The translations under genes were made by a program, and so were the position numbers. This document shows positions 1-8,885 of a stretch of 38,731 bases of DNA, one piece after another. The DNA is from Collinsella sp. AF25-2LB (GTDB lineage: Bacteria > Actinomycetota > Coriobacteriia > Coriobacteriales > Coriobacteriaceae): NCBI RefSeq assembly GCF_003458415.1, contig NZ_QRUF01000019.1:1-38731 (forward strand), read 5' to 3'. Numbering within the stretch: the stretch's first letter is position 1; every line of letters starts with the position of its first letter. The notes under the pieces are model-generated. The model was given only the letters and a program-made list of their open reading frames with translations. It did not search any database and was not told the DNA's origin.

Positions 1-96
1 CTGTCGTTTCCGTGCCCCTGGATTGGGTCATAGTGTCTGACGTTGCCAAGACATTAGCGTCAACGAACTAGTCATTAGGTACCTAGTTATTGGGTG

Positions 97-138
97 AAAA
101 AAGGGGACGCTGCGGATTGGTTCCGCGGCGTCCCCTTT
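97..138 (-). terminator. Rho-independent terminator of the M32 peptidase gene
   Basis: An 11-bp inverted repeat (AAAGGGGACGC at 100-110 against GCGTCCCCTTT at 128-138) with an inner GCGG/CCGC pair. Read on the minus strand it ends in a run of six T. It lies just past the stop codon of the minus-strand peptidase gene. Confidence 0.85.
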
Positions 139-160
139 GCGTTGGCGTGTCGGTTATGCC

Positions 161-1744
161 TTACAGTTCGTAGAGCGTGGTGAACTTGTCCTGCAGGTGG
201 CTGCAGTAGTAGCGGGCATCGAACGCCATGCCGCACGCGCCCTTGATGAGCTCCGGCGCGTCCTTGGCGCGGCCCCACTGCCAAATGTGCTCGCCCAGCC
301 AGGCGCGGACAGGTGTCAGGTCGCCGCTCGCGCAGGCGCCGGTAAGGTCGACACCGTCGCGGCACATGGCCGGCACAAACATGGCATCGTAGGCACTGCC
401 CAGCGCATACGTGGGGAAGTAGCCAAACGAGCCGCCGCTCCAGTGCGTATCCTGTAGGCAGCCGTGCGTGTCGTCGGGAACGGGAATGCCCAGGTACTCA
501 TCCATAAAGCGATTCCAAAGCGCGGGGATGTCCTTGGCCGTGGCCTCGCCGGTAAACAGCATGCGCTCGATCTCGTAGCGCACCATAACGTGCAGCGGAT
601 AGGTGAGCTCGTCGGCCTCGGTGCGGATCAGCGAAGGCTGCGCGATGTTCACGGCGTGGTAGAGCGTGTCCTCGTCGACGTCGCCGTAGACCTCGGGTGC
701 GTGGCGGCGCAGCACCTCGAGCAGCGGTCCCATAAAGGCACGGCTGCGGCCCACGGTGTTCTCAAAGAAGCGGCTCTGGCTCTCGTGGATGCCCATGGAG
801 GTGCCGCCCTCCAGGCAGGTGCGCGCATAGGCGGGATTGACGCCCAGCTCGTACATGGTGTGCCCCGCCTCGTGGATGATGCTGTAGACGTTGGAGATGC
901 AATCGTCCTCGTAGATGTGTGTCGCGATGCGCGCGTCACCCACGGCAAAGCCCTCGCTAAACGGGTGCTCGGTAAAGGCAAGCGTGGTGTCGTCCAGGTT
1001 CAGGCCGACGAGCTTCATCAGGTCGAAGCTCATGGCGCGCTGGGCGGCCTCGGGCACGCGGGCGTGCAAAAAGTCGGCAGCGGGCTGCTGGCCGCGCTCG
1101 CCGATGGCGTGCACGAGCGGCACGACCGTGGCCTTGACCTCCTCGCAAAACGCGTCGAAGCTCTCGGCAGAAAGGCCGCGCTCGTACTGGTCGAGCCAAA
1201 CGTCGTATGGGTCGCGCTTGGGGTCCATGAGTTCGGCCTGATGCTTAAGTTGGGCGACGATTCTATCCACATAGGGCTCAAAGCTCGCCCAGTCGTTGGC
1301 CGTCTTGGCCTTATGCCACACGGCGTCGGCCTCGCAGGTGAGCCTGGTCCAGGCCTCGGCCTCCTCGGTAGGAATAACGCTTGCCTCGCGCTGGTCGCGG
1401 CCGAGCACGCGAATCTCGTCGAGCAGCTGCGGGTCGTCTACGTGTCCGCCTGCAACCGTCTCGCGCGCTAACGAGCGTACGAGCTCAACGGACTTCTCGC
1501 TGGTCAGCAGCTTGTGATGCTCGCCGGCAAGCGTGCCCATGGCGTCGGCACGGGCGGCAGCGCCGTTGGCAGGAGCAATCGTCGCCCCATCGAACTCGGC
1601 AATCTTGAGCAGGTACTCGCGAGTCCACAGCTTGCCCTCGAGTTTGCGGAACTTTTTGACGGCCTTGTCGACTTTAGCGGCCTTGACGCCCTTGGCGGCC
1701 TTTGCCACGGCGGCCTTGGCCTTCTTATCGAGTTTCTTTCCCAT
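161..1744 (-). CDS. M32 family metallocarboxypeptidase (carboxypeptidase Taq type)
   Basis: A 527-residue cytoplasmic zinc carboxypeptidase expected to remove C-terminal residues from peptides. The zinc motif HEAGH (HExxH) is visible in the segment SIIHEAGHTMYE, and the downstream GIHESQSRFFEN segment supplies the third-ligand Glu region typical of M32. Length fits the family (about 500), except for a Lys/Ala-rich N-terminal tail of roughly 30 residues before the first family-like segment (LWTREYLL). The ATG is preceded by AAGGA on the minus strand at good spacing. The gene is monocistronic, ends in a strong terminator and is divergent from the pheS T-box leader. Family assignment is firm; substrate preference cannot be read from sequence. 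Confidence 0.93.
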   Translation of the reverse strand: MGKKLDKKAKAAVAKAAKGVKAAKVDKAVKKFRKLEGKLWTREYLLKIAEFDGATIAPANGAAARADAMGTLAGEHHKLLTSEKSVELVRSLARETVAGGHVDDPQLLDEIRVLGRDQREASVIPTEEAEAWTRLTCEADAVWHKAKTANDWASFEPYVDRIVAQLKHQAELMDPKRDPYDVWLDQYERGLSAESFDAFCEEVKATVVPLVHAIGERGQQPAADFLHARVPEAAQRAMSFDLMKLVGLNLDDTTLAFTEHPFSEGFAVGDARIATHIYEDDCISNVYSIIHEAGHTMYELGVNPAYARTCLEGGTSMGIHESQSRFFENTVGRSRAFMGPLLEVLRRHAPEVYGDVDEDTLYHAVNIAQPSLIRTEADELTYPLHVMVRYEIERMLFTGEATAKDIPALWNRFMDEYLGIPVPDDTHGCLQDTHWSGGSFGYFPTYALGSAYDAMFVPAMCRDGVDLTGACASGDLTPVRAWLGEHIWQWGRAKDAPELIKGACGMAFDARYYCSHLQDKFTTLYEL

Positions 1745-1879
1745 ACCGTATCCTTAATCTCGCAGGCCGAGCGCCGCAGGCGGGTGCGCGGCCAGTTTGC
1801 ACAGCTACCTGCCTTGTACCCAGCGCGAACAAAACGGAACGCGGCGATGCACTCGCGAAATGTGTTATCCTATAGCCCA

Positions 1880-2165
1880 ATGCGTTGACGGAGAGGGTTT
1901 TGCCCGCCGCGTCGCCGGCAAGAGAGGGAAGGTCATGGGCTGCAAGCCTTCCTGCGGTGGCAAGGGCCAAGCGTTCACTCCCGAGCAGCGACCTCAACGG
2001 GCACGCGGCCAGTGGCAGCAAAGTCCCAGTAGGGAAGCCGTGAGCCTCGCGACAAGAGGCACAGAGTGGGCGCGGCGGGCCAGACATCCGCCGGGTCAAA
2101 CAAGGTGGTACCGCGGAATTCAACCGTCCTTGGGCAATGTACATGCCCGAGGGCGGTTTTTTTTG
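1880..2165 (+). promoter_or_regulatory. T-box leader controlling pheST, probably sensing tRNA-Phe
   Basis: The canonical T-box sequence AAGGTGGTACCGCGG lies at 2102-2116. Its CAAGG (2101-2105) can pair with CCTTG (2128-2132) to form the antiterminator. The competing terminator stem (CCGTCCTTGGGCA at 2124-2136 with TGCCCGAGGGCGG at 2144-2156) is followed by eight T. Upstream, a long stem I is plausible: TTTTGCCC near 1899-1905 pairs with GGGCCAA near 1963-1970. A TTC followed by A at 1974-1976 sits where the specifier codon is expected, which fits Phe. A stem III-like hairpin (CGGCGG/CCGCCG) lies at about 2072-2093. The T-box call is firm; the exact specifier is inferred. Confidence 0.9.
2124..2164 (+). 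terminator. T-box attenuator terminator upstream of pheS
   Basis: A 13-bp stem with a G-U pair and one mismatch, a 7-nt loop, then TTTTTTTT. It is mutually exclusive with the antiterminator because CCTTG at 2128-2132 takes part in both structures. Confidence 0.88.
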
Positions 2166-2249
2166 TTACCGAACCGGGCCGCGCATCCGCAACATCGGGC
2201 GGCGTCAGCCGTCCCGGAGCGCGGATGCGCGAGAGACGAAAGGGAAGAC

Positions 2250-3326
2250 ATGAGTCTGATTGATGATCTGGTCAAACTCGAGGAAGAGGCCAAGGAGCTC
2301 GTCACTAGCGCTGACGACGCCGCCAAGCTCGAGGCCGCGCGCGTTGAGCTGCTCGGTCGCAAGGGCCGTATCACCGGCCTGATGCGCATGATGGGCAAGC
2401 TCGCCCCCGAGGATCGTCCCATGATGGGCAAACGCGCCAACGAGATGCGCCAGCTGATCGAGGGCATGCTCGACGAGCGCACCACCGAGATGAAGGCTGC
2501 CGCCCTCAAGCACGCGCTCGAGCACGAGGCCGTCGACATCACGCTGCCGGGCATCCGTCCGCAGATCGGTCACCAGCACCTGATCAAGCAGATCATCGAG
2601 GAGGCCGAGGACATCTTCTGCGGCATCGGCTACACCGTCGAGTCCGGCCCCATGGTCGATACCTCCTACTACAACTTCACCGCGCTCAACGCGCCCATGG
2701 ATCACCCGAGCCGATCGGCCCGCGACACGTTCTATGTGGTCGACAACAATCCCGGCAGCGTCGCGCATCCCGAGGCTCACGCTCACGGCGAGTCCGACGT
2801 GCTGCTGCGCACCCAGACCTCGGGCGTGCAGATCCACACCATGGAGTCGCAGAAGCCGCCCATCTACATGATCTGCCCGGGCACCGTCTATCGTCCCGAC
2901 ACGGCCGACGCCTGTCACCTGCCGCAGTTCAACCAGATCGAAGGCCTGGTCGTCGACGAGGGCATCACCTTTGGCGACCTGAAGGGCACGCTCGACTACT
3001 TTGTTAAGTGCATGTTTGGCGAGGACCGCAAGACGCGCTACCGTCCGCACTTCTTCCCCTTCACCGAGCCTAGCTGCGAGGTGGACGTGAGCTGCCACGT
3101 CTGCGGCGGCAAGGGCTGCAACTTCTGCAAGCACAGCGGCTGGATCGAGATCCTGGGCTGCGGCATGGTCGACCCCAACGTCCTGATCAACTGCGGCATC
3201 GACCCCGAGAAGTACACCGGCTTCGCCTTTGGTATTGGCGCCGAGCGCGTCGCGGCACTGCGCTACGACCTGCCCGACCTGCGCACGTTGATGACTGGTG
3301 ACATGAGGTTCTTGAACCAGTTCTAG
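2250..3326 (+). CDS. pheS: Phenylalanine-tRNA ligase alpha subunit
   Basis: A 358-residue catalytic subunit of the alpha2-beta2 phenylalanyl-tRNA synthetase, which charges tRNA-Phe. The chosen ATG gives MSLIDDLVKLEEEAKELV and follows AAAGGGA at 2239-2245. The open frame continues upstream through the T-box leader, so a longer start is rejected. The N-terminal coiled coil covers roughly residues 1-90. The class II core follows, with motif 2-like FTEPSCEVDVSCHVCGGKGC, a four-Cys CxxC...CxxC cluster common in bacterial PheS, and the C-terminal motif 3 segment GFAFGIGAERVAALRY. pheT follows after 63 bp in the same transcript. Confidence 0.97.
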   Translation: MSLIDDLVKLEEEAKELVTSADDAAKLEAARVELLGRKGRITGLMRMMGKLAPEDRPMMGKRANEMRQLIEGMLDERTTEMKAAALKHALEHEAVDITLPGIRPQIGHQHLIKQIIEEAEDIFCGIGYTVESGPMVDTSYYNFTALNAPMDHPSRSARDTFYVVDNNPGSVAHPEAHAHGESDVLLRTQTSGVQIHTMESQKPPIYMICPGTVYRPDTADACHLPQFNQIEGLVVDEGITFGDLKGTLDYFVKCMFGEDRKTRYRPHFFPFTEPSCEVDVSCHVCGGKGCNFCKHSGWIEILGCGMVDPNVLINCGIDPEKYTGFAFGIGAERVAALRYDLPDLRTLMTGDMRFLNQF

Positions 3327-3389
3327 AACGCTTTCTTCTTAGTTGCAGTTTCCGGCTCAAAGCCGCATTTATGAAAGGAGACCAGTTAG

Positions 3390-5843
3390 ATGCGCGTTTC
3401 TTACGACTGGCTCAAGACCATGATCGATATTCCGGAGGATCCCAAGACCCTTTCGGACGAATATATCCGTACCGGCACCGAGGTCGAGGCGATCGACACC
3501 GTGGGCGAGTCCTTCGACCACGTGGTGACTGCCAAGGTGCTCACCAAGACCCCGCACCCCGATAGCGACCACATGTATGTGTGCTCGGTCGACGTGGGCG
3601 ACAAGAATCTCGACGCCGACGGCAACCCCGCCCCGCTGCAGATCGTTTGCGGCGCGCAGAACTTTGAGGCTGGCGACCACATCGTCACGGCAATGATCGG
3701 CGCTGTGCTTCCCGGTGACGTCAAGATCAAGAAGAGCAAGCTTCGCGGCGTCGTGTCCATGGGCATGAACTGCTCTGCGCGCGAGCTCGGCCTGGGTGGC
3801 GATCACTCCGGCATCATGATCCTGCCCGAGGATACGCCTTGTGGCATGCCGTTTGCCGAGTACGTGGGCTCGAGCGACACCGTGCTCGACTGTGAGATCA
3901 CGCCCAACCGTCCCGACTGCCTGTCCATGATCGGCATGGCCCGCGAGACCGGCGCCATCTTCGATCGCGATTTCCACGTTGAGCTGCCCGCCATCAAGGT
4001 CGAGACCGGCCGCGCGACCGACGACGAGCTTTCGGTCGAGATTGCCGACGAGGGCCTGTGCGACCGCTACGTCGCCCGCATCGTGCGCAACGTGAAGGTC
4101 GGCCCCTCGCCCGACTGGATGGTCAAGCGCCTCAACGCCCTGGGCGTGCGCCCACACAACAACATCGTTGACATCACCAACTACGTGATGATGCTCACCG
4201 GTCAGCCGCTGCACGCCTTTGACCTGGACACCTTTGCCGAGCGCGATGGCCATCGCCGCGTGGTGGTTCGCGCCGCCCAGCAGGATGAGAAGTTCACGAC
4301 CCTCGACGGCGAGGAGCGCACGCTCGACGCCGGCATGGGCCTCATCACCGACGGCGAGCGTCCCGTGGCGCTGGCCGGCGTTATGGGCGGCATGGATTCT
4401 GAGATCGAGGACGACACCGTCGACGTGATGGTCGAGAGCGCCTGCTTCAACGCCGGTCGCACCTCGCACACCAGCCGCGACCTGTCGCTGATCTCCGATG
4501 CCTCCATTCGCTTTGAGCGTCAGGTCGATGAGACCGGTTGCATGGATGTCGCCAACGTTACCTGCGCGCTGATTGAGGAGATCGCCGGCGGCGAGGTCGC
4601 TCCCGGCTACGTTGATGTGTTCCCCGCGCCCAAGACCATCGATAGCATCAAGCTGCGCTTGGCCCGCGTGCACGCCATCTGCGGCGCCGACATCGAGCCC
4701 GACTTTATCGAGCGCTCGCTCACCCGCCTGGGCTGCACCGTCGAGCGCGACGGCGAGGACTTTATGGTCACGCCGCCGAGCTTCCGTCCCGACCTGCCGC
4801 GCGAGATCGATCTGATCGAGGAGGTCTTGCGCCTGTGGGGCATGGGCCGCGTGACGGCGACCATTCCGGCTGCCAAGAACCACATCGGCGGTCTGACGCG
4901 CGAGCAGAAGCTTACCCGCAAGGTCGGCGAGATCCTGCGCGCCTGTGGCCTCAACGAGACCACGACCTTTGGCTTTGCCGCCCCGGGCGACCTGGAGAAG
5001 ATCGGCATGTCCACCGAAGGCCGCGGCTGCCCCGTGGTGCTCATGAACCCGCTGGTGGCCGAGCAGACCGAGATGCGTCGTTCGCTGCTGCCGGGCCTGC
5101 TACAGTCCGTTGCCTATAACGAGGCCCACGGCACGCCCAACGTGCACCTGTACGAGGTCGGCAGTCTGTTCCACGGTCGCGAGAATGCCAGCCTGCCCAA
5201 GGAGACCAAGTCCGTCGCGGGCGTGCTCTCGGGTCAGTGGAGCGAGCAGTCTTGGAACATGAAGTACCGCAAGCTGCGTTTCTTCTTTGGCAAGGGCATC
5301 GTCGAGGAGCTGCTTGCCCAGCTGCGCATTGAGAAGGTTCGCTTCCGTCCCGTCGAGGGCGAGAGCTATGCCTTCCTGCAGCCGGGTCGTGCTGCCGAGG
5401 TGCTCTCGGGCGGTACCGTGCTGGGCTGGGTTGGCGAGATCCACCCCGAGGCGCGCGAGGCTATGGGCATTGACGAGGTCGTCGTCGCCTTTGAGCTCGA
5501 CTTGGATAAGCTGATCAAGGGCGCCCGCAACCAGGAGAACTACCGTGAGTTCTCGCAGTACCCGGCCGTTGAGCACGACCTTGCTATCGTGGTCGACAAC
5601 ACTGTGACCTGCGAGGATCTTGAGCGTCGTATTACGAGTGCCGGCGGCAAGCTGCTCGAGGGCGTGCGCCTGTTCGATGTCTACCGCGATCCGGTCCGCA
5701 TCGGCAAGGGCAAGAAATCCATGGCCTTTGCGCTTACGTATCGCTCCGACGACCACACGCTCACCAGCGAAGAGGTCGAAAAGGCGCACCAGAAGATCGT
5801 CACCAAGGTGTGCAAGGGCGTAAACGGCGAGGTCCGCGGCTAG
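3390..5843 (+). CDS. pheT: Phenylalanine-tRNA ligase beta subunit
   Basis: An 817-residue beta subunit of PheRS, of normal family length. Domain order is typical: an N-terminal EMAP-like tRNA-binding domain (about residues 40-155), the B3/B4 editing region in the middle, a B5 domain around 400-475, a catalytic-like core, and a C-terminal ferredoxin-fold anticodon-binding domain (about 720-815, beginning near FSQYPAVEHDLAIVV). The ATG at 3390 is preceded by GAAAGGAG at 3374-3381. It is co-transcribed with pheS and controlled by the upstream T-box. Confidence 0.97.
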   Translation: MRVSYDWLKTMIDIPEDPKTLSDEYIRTGTEVEAIDTVGESFDHVVTAKVLTKTPHPDSDHMYVCSVDVGDKNLDADGNPAPLQIVCGAQNFEAGDHIVTAMIGAVLPGDVKIKKSKLRGVVSMGMNCSARELGLGGDHSGIMILPEDTPCGMPFAEYVGSSDTVLDCEITPNRPDCLSMIGMARETGAIFDRDFHVELPAIKVETGRATDDELSVEIADEGLCDRYVARIVRNVKVGPSPDWMVKRLNALGVRPHNNIVDITNYVMMLTGQPLHAFDLDTFAERDGHRRVVVRAAQQDEKFTTLDGEERTLDAGMGLITDGERPVALAGVMGGMDSEIEDDTVDVMVESACFNAGRTSHTSRDLSLISDASIRFERQVDETGCMDVANVTCALIEEIAGGEVAPGYVDVFPAPKTIDSIKLRLARVHAICGADIEPDFIERSLTRLGCTVERDGEDFMVTPPSFRPDLPREIDLIEEVLRLWGMGRVTATIPAAKNHIGGLTREQKLTRKVGEILRACGLNETTTFGFAAPGDLEKIGMSTEGRGCPVVLMNPLVAEQTEMRRSLLPGLLQSVAYNEAHGTPNVHLYEVGSLFHGRENASLPKETKSVAGVLSGQWSEQSWNMKYRKLRFFFGKGIVEELLAQLRIEKVRFRPVEGESYAFLQPGRAAEVLSGGTVLGWVGEIHPEAREAMGIDEVVVAFELDLDKLIKGARNQENYREFSQYPAVEHDLAIVVDNTVTCEDLERRITSAGGKLLEGVRLFDVYRDPVRIGKGKKSMAFALTYRSDDHTLTSEEVEKAHQKIVTKVCKGVNGEVRG

Positions 5844-5950
5844 GTCCTGCGCCGGATATAGGCCAGCGTCGGCTGCCGCCGAGTCTTACGTGACTGCTGT
5901 TTTCGGTATAAGGCACCGTTGAGCCTTCATATATGACACGCGCATTACAT

Positions 5951-5985
5951 AACGGCGTGCTGCTTTGTCGGCAGTGCGCCGTTTT
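5951..5985 (+). terminator. Probable terminator after pheT
   Basis: AACGGCG(TG)CTGC pairs with GGCAG(TG)CGCCGTT and is followed by only four T. It overlaps the promoter proposed for the downstream transporter, so the hairpin may be partly coincidental with promoter sequence. Confidence 0.5.
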
Positions 5986-5993
5986 GCTATGAT
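5965..5993 (+). promoter_or_regulatory. Candidate promoter of the metal transporter operon
   Basis: TTGTCG (5965-5970), a 17-bp spacer, then TATGAT (5988-5993). The predicted start lies just upstream of the dyad at 6004-6031, which is placed to act as an operator. Confidence 0.55.
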
Positions 5994-6003
5994 AGCCCGC
6001 GGC

Positions 6004-6031
6004 GTGTTACGAATCTGACATTACGTAACAC
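6004..6031 (+). promoter_or_regulatory. NikR-like operator, GTGTTAC-N14-GTAACAC
   Basis: A perfect dyad, GTGTTAC (6004-6010) and GTAACAC (6025-6031) separated by 14 bases; the arms extend by one further G/C pair. From memory this matches the NikR-type operator reported by comparative genomics outside enterobacteria (GTGTTAC-N13/14-GTAACAC). It sits just downstream of the candidate promoter. A related 11-mer, CATTAC(G/A)TAAC, occurs at 5943-5953 and 6019-6029. Nickel control is an inference. Confidence 0.6.
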
Positions 6032-6088
6032 TGGAAAGGTGATTCAAGCGGCGTTGCAATTCCGTGCGCCGATAACCGGGAGGCGTAC

Positions 6089-7174
6089 ATGCACATTCCA
6101 GATAATTATCTGTCCCCGCAGACCGATGCCGTCATGGCAGTGGCGATGGTGCCCGTTTGGATCCACTGCATCAAGAAAGTGCGCGCCACGTTCGATCGCG
6201 AGCACATGGCTTTCCTGGGCATCTGCGCCGCGTTCTCCTTCCTGCTTATGATGTTCAATGTGCCGCTGCCCGGCGGCACCACAGGTCACGCCGTCGGCGG
6301 CGCGCTCATTGCACTGCTGCTAGGCCCCGAGGCCGCGGCTATCGCTGTCTCGGTTGCGCTGGCGCTGCAGGCGCTGCTGTTTGGCGACGGCGGCGTTCTG
6401 TCGTTTGGCGCTAACTGCTTTAACATGGCCTTTGTGCTGCCGTTTGTCGCTGCTATCGTGTTCCGTGCGCTCAACAGCCGCCTGCACGACAAGAGCTGGG
6501 GCACCTCGGTTTCTGCCGTCGTGAGCGGTTGGGTCGGCCTGTGCCTGGCGGCCCTGTGCGCGGCAATCGAGTTTGGTATTCAGCCGATGCTCTTTACCAA
6601 CGCTTCGGGCGCGCCGCTGTACTGTCCTTTCCCGCTGTCCGTGGCTATTCCGGCCATGTTGATCCCGCATATGCTGGTTGCCGGCGTGATCGAGGGCGTG
6701 GCGACGGCCGCCATCTACGGTTTCATTAAGAAGACGGCGCCGAGCGTTATCGTCGGGCCCGAGGCCGTCGATGGCCAGCTTACTGCCGAGGGTGCTGCTG
6801 CCAAGAAGACCTCGCTGGTCCCCACGCTCATCTTGGTTGCCGTGCTTGTCGTGGCTACGCCGCTCGGCTTGCTTGCCACAGGTGACGCATGGGGCGAGTG
6901 GGACGCCGAGGGCGCCGCGACCGCCGTTCAGGAGGCTGGCGACGACAGCCTGCAGGCTTCGGTCGGCCTCGATATCCCGACCTTTGCCGACGCACTGCCC
7001 ACGGGCGATTATCTGCAGGCCTATTCCGAGGAGCAGGGTCTTGGCTTTGCCGGCCAGGCTGCCATGTATATCCTCTCGGGCGTAATTGGCGTGGCGGTGC
7101 TCACCATCGCATTTCGTTTGATATCGCTGACGGTTAAGGAAAACGGGGCTCATGGCGACGGTCGAGCTGCCTAG
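6089..7174 (+). CDS. cbiM: Nickel/cobalt ECF transporter substrate component, CbiM/NikM with fused N-type domain
   Basis: A 361-residue integral membrane protein that binds Ni2+ or Co2+. The N terminus MHIPDNYLSP carries the invariant Met-His metal-binding start of CbiM/NikM, which fixes this ATG; GGGAGG precedes it. About seven hydrophobic segments span residues 10-220. A linker follows, then a PDGLE-type (N-subunit-like) module with two membrane segments: one around ILVAVLVVATPLGLLA, an acidic extracytoplasmic loop, and one around YILSGVIGVAVLTIAF. It is therefore an M-N fusion. The gene overlaps the Q subunit by 23 bp. The NikR-like operator upstream and the absence of cob genes or a cobalamin riboswitch favour nickel over cobalt. 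Confidence 0.88.
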   Translation: MHIPDNYLSPQTDAVMAVAMVPVWIHCIKKVRATFDREHMAFLGICAAFSFLLMMFNVPLPGGTTGHAVGGALIALLLGPEAAAIAVSVALALQALLFGDGGVLSFGANCFNMAFVLPFVAAIVFRALNSRLHDKSWGTSVSAVVSGWVGLCLAALCAAIEFGIQPMLFTNASGAPLYCPFPLSVAIPAMLIPHMLVAGVIEGVATAAIYGFIKKTAPSVIVGPEAVDGQLTAEGAAAKKTSLVPTLILVAVLVVATPLGLLATGDAWGEWDAEGAATAVQEAGDDSLQASVGLDIPTFADALPTGDYLQAYSEEQGLGFAGQAAMYILSGVIGVAVLTIAFRLISLTVKENGAHGDGRAA

Positions 7175-7988
7175 CTGGCTTGCGGACGAGCAGCGTTACG
7201 AGCCCACGGGCGCTCGGCATCGCGTAATGCAACAGAATGTCCTGCACCTGGCGAGCCTGCTTGAGCGGGTTCGCCTGGGTGGAGGCGCGCACGAGGGCGG
7301 GTCGATGGTCGACCGCGCCCTTTCTTGCGTTTCGGCTCCGGTGCGCCTGGTGGGGATGTTCGTTTGCGTCCTGTGCGTGTGTCTGACACAGAGCCCGCTG
7401 TACCTCATGTTGATGGCGGCCATTGCGCTGGTGCTCGTTGCCGTGCGCCCCGTACGCGGGCTGCGGGCGACCTTTGTGCCGGCGCTTGGCGCCGCGGGGC
7501 TCGCAGTGGTTTTGGCGCTGCCTGCCCTGCTGCTGGGCGCTTCCGCTACGGGCGCCATGCTCAAAATTGCGCTCAAGACCTTCATTAATGTGTCGCTGGT
7601 GCTGGGCGTTTCGTGGACCCTCACGTGGAGCCGCATGTCGGCGGCGCTCAAGATGCTTCATCTGCCCGACGAAGTTATCTTTACGTTTGATATGGCGCTC
7701 AAGCACGTCGAGGTGCTGGGTCGCACGGCGCACAATTTGTGCGAATCGGTCATGCTGCGCAGCGTTGGCCGTGCGCCTGAGGGATTTTCGCGTACCGATT
7801 CGATCGCGGGTATCATGGGCATGACCTTTATCAAGGCGATGGAATGCAGCCGCGCGATGGACGAGGCCATGCTGTGCCGCGGTTTTGCGGGTGCGTATCC
7901 GGCGCCCGCGCGCGCCGGGTTTGGCTGGCGCGATGCGGTCTATGCGGCCGGCGTGGCGCTGCTGGCGGTGTTGTGCGCCGTGCTGTAG
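7152..7988 (+). CDS. cbiQ: ECF transporter transmembrane protein, CbiQ/NikQ (EcfT family)
   Basis: A 278-residue T-component coupling the substrate protein to the ATPase. Four to five hydrophobic segments lie in residues 65-150 and at the C terminus. The coupling-helix region shows the EcfT-like segments AALKMLHLPDEV and SRAMDEAMLCRGF (family Ala-Arg-Gly type motifs). The ATG lies inside the end of the M gene (23-bp overlap), which implies translational coupling. Confidence 0.9.
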   Translation: MATVELPSWLADEQRYEPTGARHRVMQQNVLHLASLLERVRLGGGAHEGGSMVDRALSCVSAPVRLVGMFVCVLCVCLTQSPLYLMLMAAIALVLVAVRPVRGLRATFVPALGAAGLAVVLALPALLLGASATGAMLKIALKTFINVSLVLGVSWTLTWSRMSAALKMLHLPDEVIFTFDMALKHVEVLGRTAHNLCESVMLRSVGRAPEGFSRTDSIAGIMGMTFIKAMECSRAMDEAMLCRGFAGAYPAPARAGFGWRDAVYAAGVALLAVLCAVL

Positions 7989-8034
7989 GCGCTGCTGGTT
8001 CCGGCTGGGGATGCAAATAGGGAAGGGCGACGTT

Positions 8035-8805
8035 TTGACGATCGATATGAATAGTGCGGCGGGCACGAACGGTGCGGGCGGCGCCGAGGTCGCGCCGCTC
8101 ATCGAGCTGCGCGACGTGGTGTTCTCCTATGCGGGGCATACGGTTGTCGATGGCGTGTCGCTGCAGGTCGATCGTGGTGAACTCGTTGCCCTGCTCGGTC
8201 CCAACGGCTGCGGTAAGACGACGATTATGCGCCTTATTAACGGCCTTGAGCTCGCGGACGCAGGGGCATACCTGTTCGACGGGCACGTGGTCGATGCGGC
8301 GTTTCTAAAGGATTCCGCGGCCGCTCAGCGTTTTCATCAGCGCGTGGGCTTTGTGTTCCAGAATGCCGACGCCCAGCTGTTCTGCGCTACGGTGGGCGAG
8401 GAAGTTGCTTTTGGTCCCGCGCAGATGGGACTGCCGGCAGACGAGCTCGAGCGCCGTGTGCGCGATGCCATGGGGCTGTTCCAGGTTGCCGACCTTGCCG
8501 ACGCCTCTCCCTATCAGCTCTCGGGCGGGCAAAAGAAGCGCGTTGCGCTGGCTGCGGTGGTGTCGATGAACCCGGATATCTTGGTCCTCGACGAGCCTAC
8601 CAATGGGCTCGACGAGGATTCATGCGACATCGTGGTCAACTTCTTGCTGGCCTACGTCGCGGCGGGTAAGACGGTCTTGATGAGCACACATCACCAGGAT
8701 TTGGTGCGACGCCTGGGTGCCCGTGCAATCTATATCGATCGATATCACCATGTGGTCGAGGCACCTTCGCCGTCGTATGGAACCGAAAGCGGTGCTACGG
8801 ACTAG
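8035..8805 (+). CDS. cbiO: ECF transporter ATP-binding protein, CbiO/NikO
   Basis: The ATPase subunit of the metal transporter. Visible motifs are Walker A GPNGCGKTT, Q-loop FVFQNAD, signature LSGGQKKR, Walker B ILVLDEPT and the H-loop STHHQD. I chose TTG at 8035 (256 residues) because AGGGAAGGG at 8019-8027 sits 7-8 nt upstream. ATG at 8011 or 8047 are in-frame alternatives. It is the last gene of the operon. A weak GCCGC/GCGGC hairpin at about 8827-8843 may end the transcript. Confidence 0.9.
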   Translation: MTIDMNSAAGTNGAGGAEVAPLIELRDVVFSYAGHTVVDGVSLQVDRGELVALLGPNGCGKTTIMRLINGLELADAGAYLFDGHVVDAAFLKDSAAAQRFHQRVGFVFQNADAQLFCATVGEEVAFGPAQMGLPADELERRVRDAMGLFQVADLADASPYQLSGGQKKRVALAAVVSMNPDILVLDEPTNGLDEDSCDIVVNFLLAYVAAGKTVLMSTHHQDLVRRLGARAIYIDRYHHVVEAPSPSYGTESGATD

Positions 8806-8885
8806 TTGCTGCGTAGAGCGTGCGTAGCCGCCCGCGCGGCTTTGCCGTGATGGTATAGTTATCCAGGTTTTTTATGGGGGTGGCT

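Noticed and set aside
1797..2249. Long N-terminal extension of pheS through the leader
   Set aside because: It would translate the T-box and its terminator. ATG 2250 has a good ribosome-binding site and gives the normal PheS length.
3369..4883. 504-residue minus-strand frame opposite pheT
   Set aside because: Antisense shadow with biased composition.
5844..6088. Cobalamin riboswitch before cbiM
   Set aside because: No B12-box-like sequence and the space is too short once promoter and dyad are placed.
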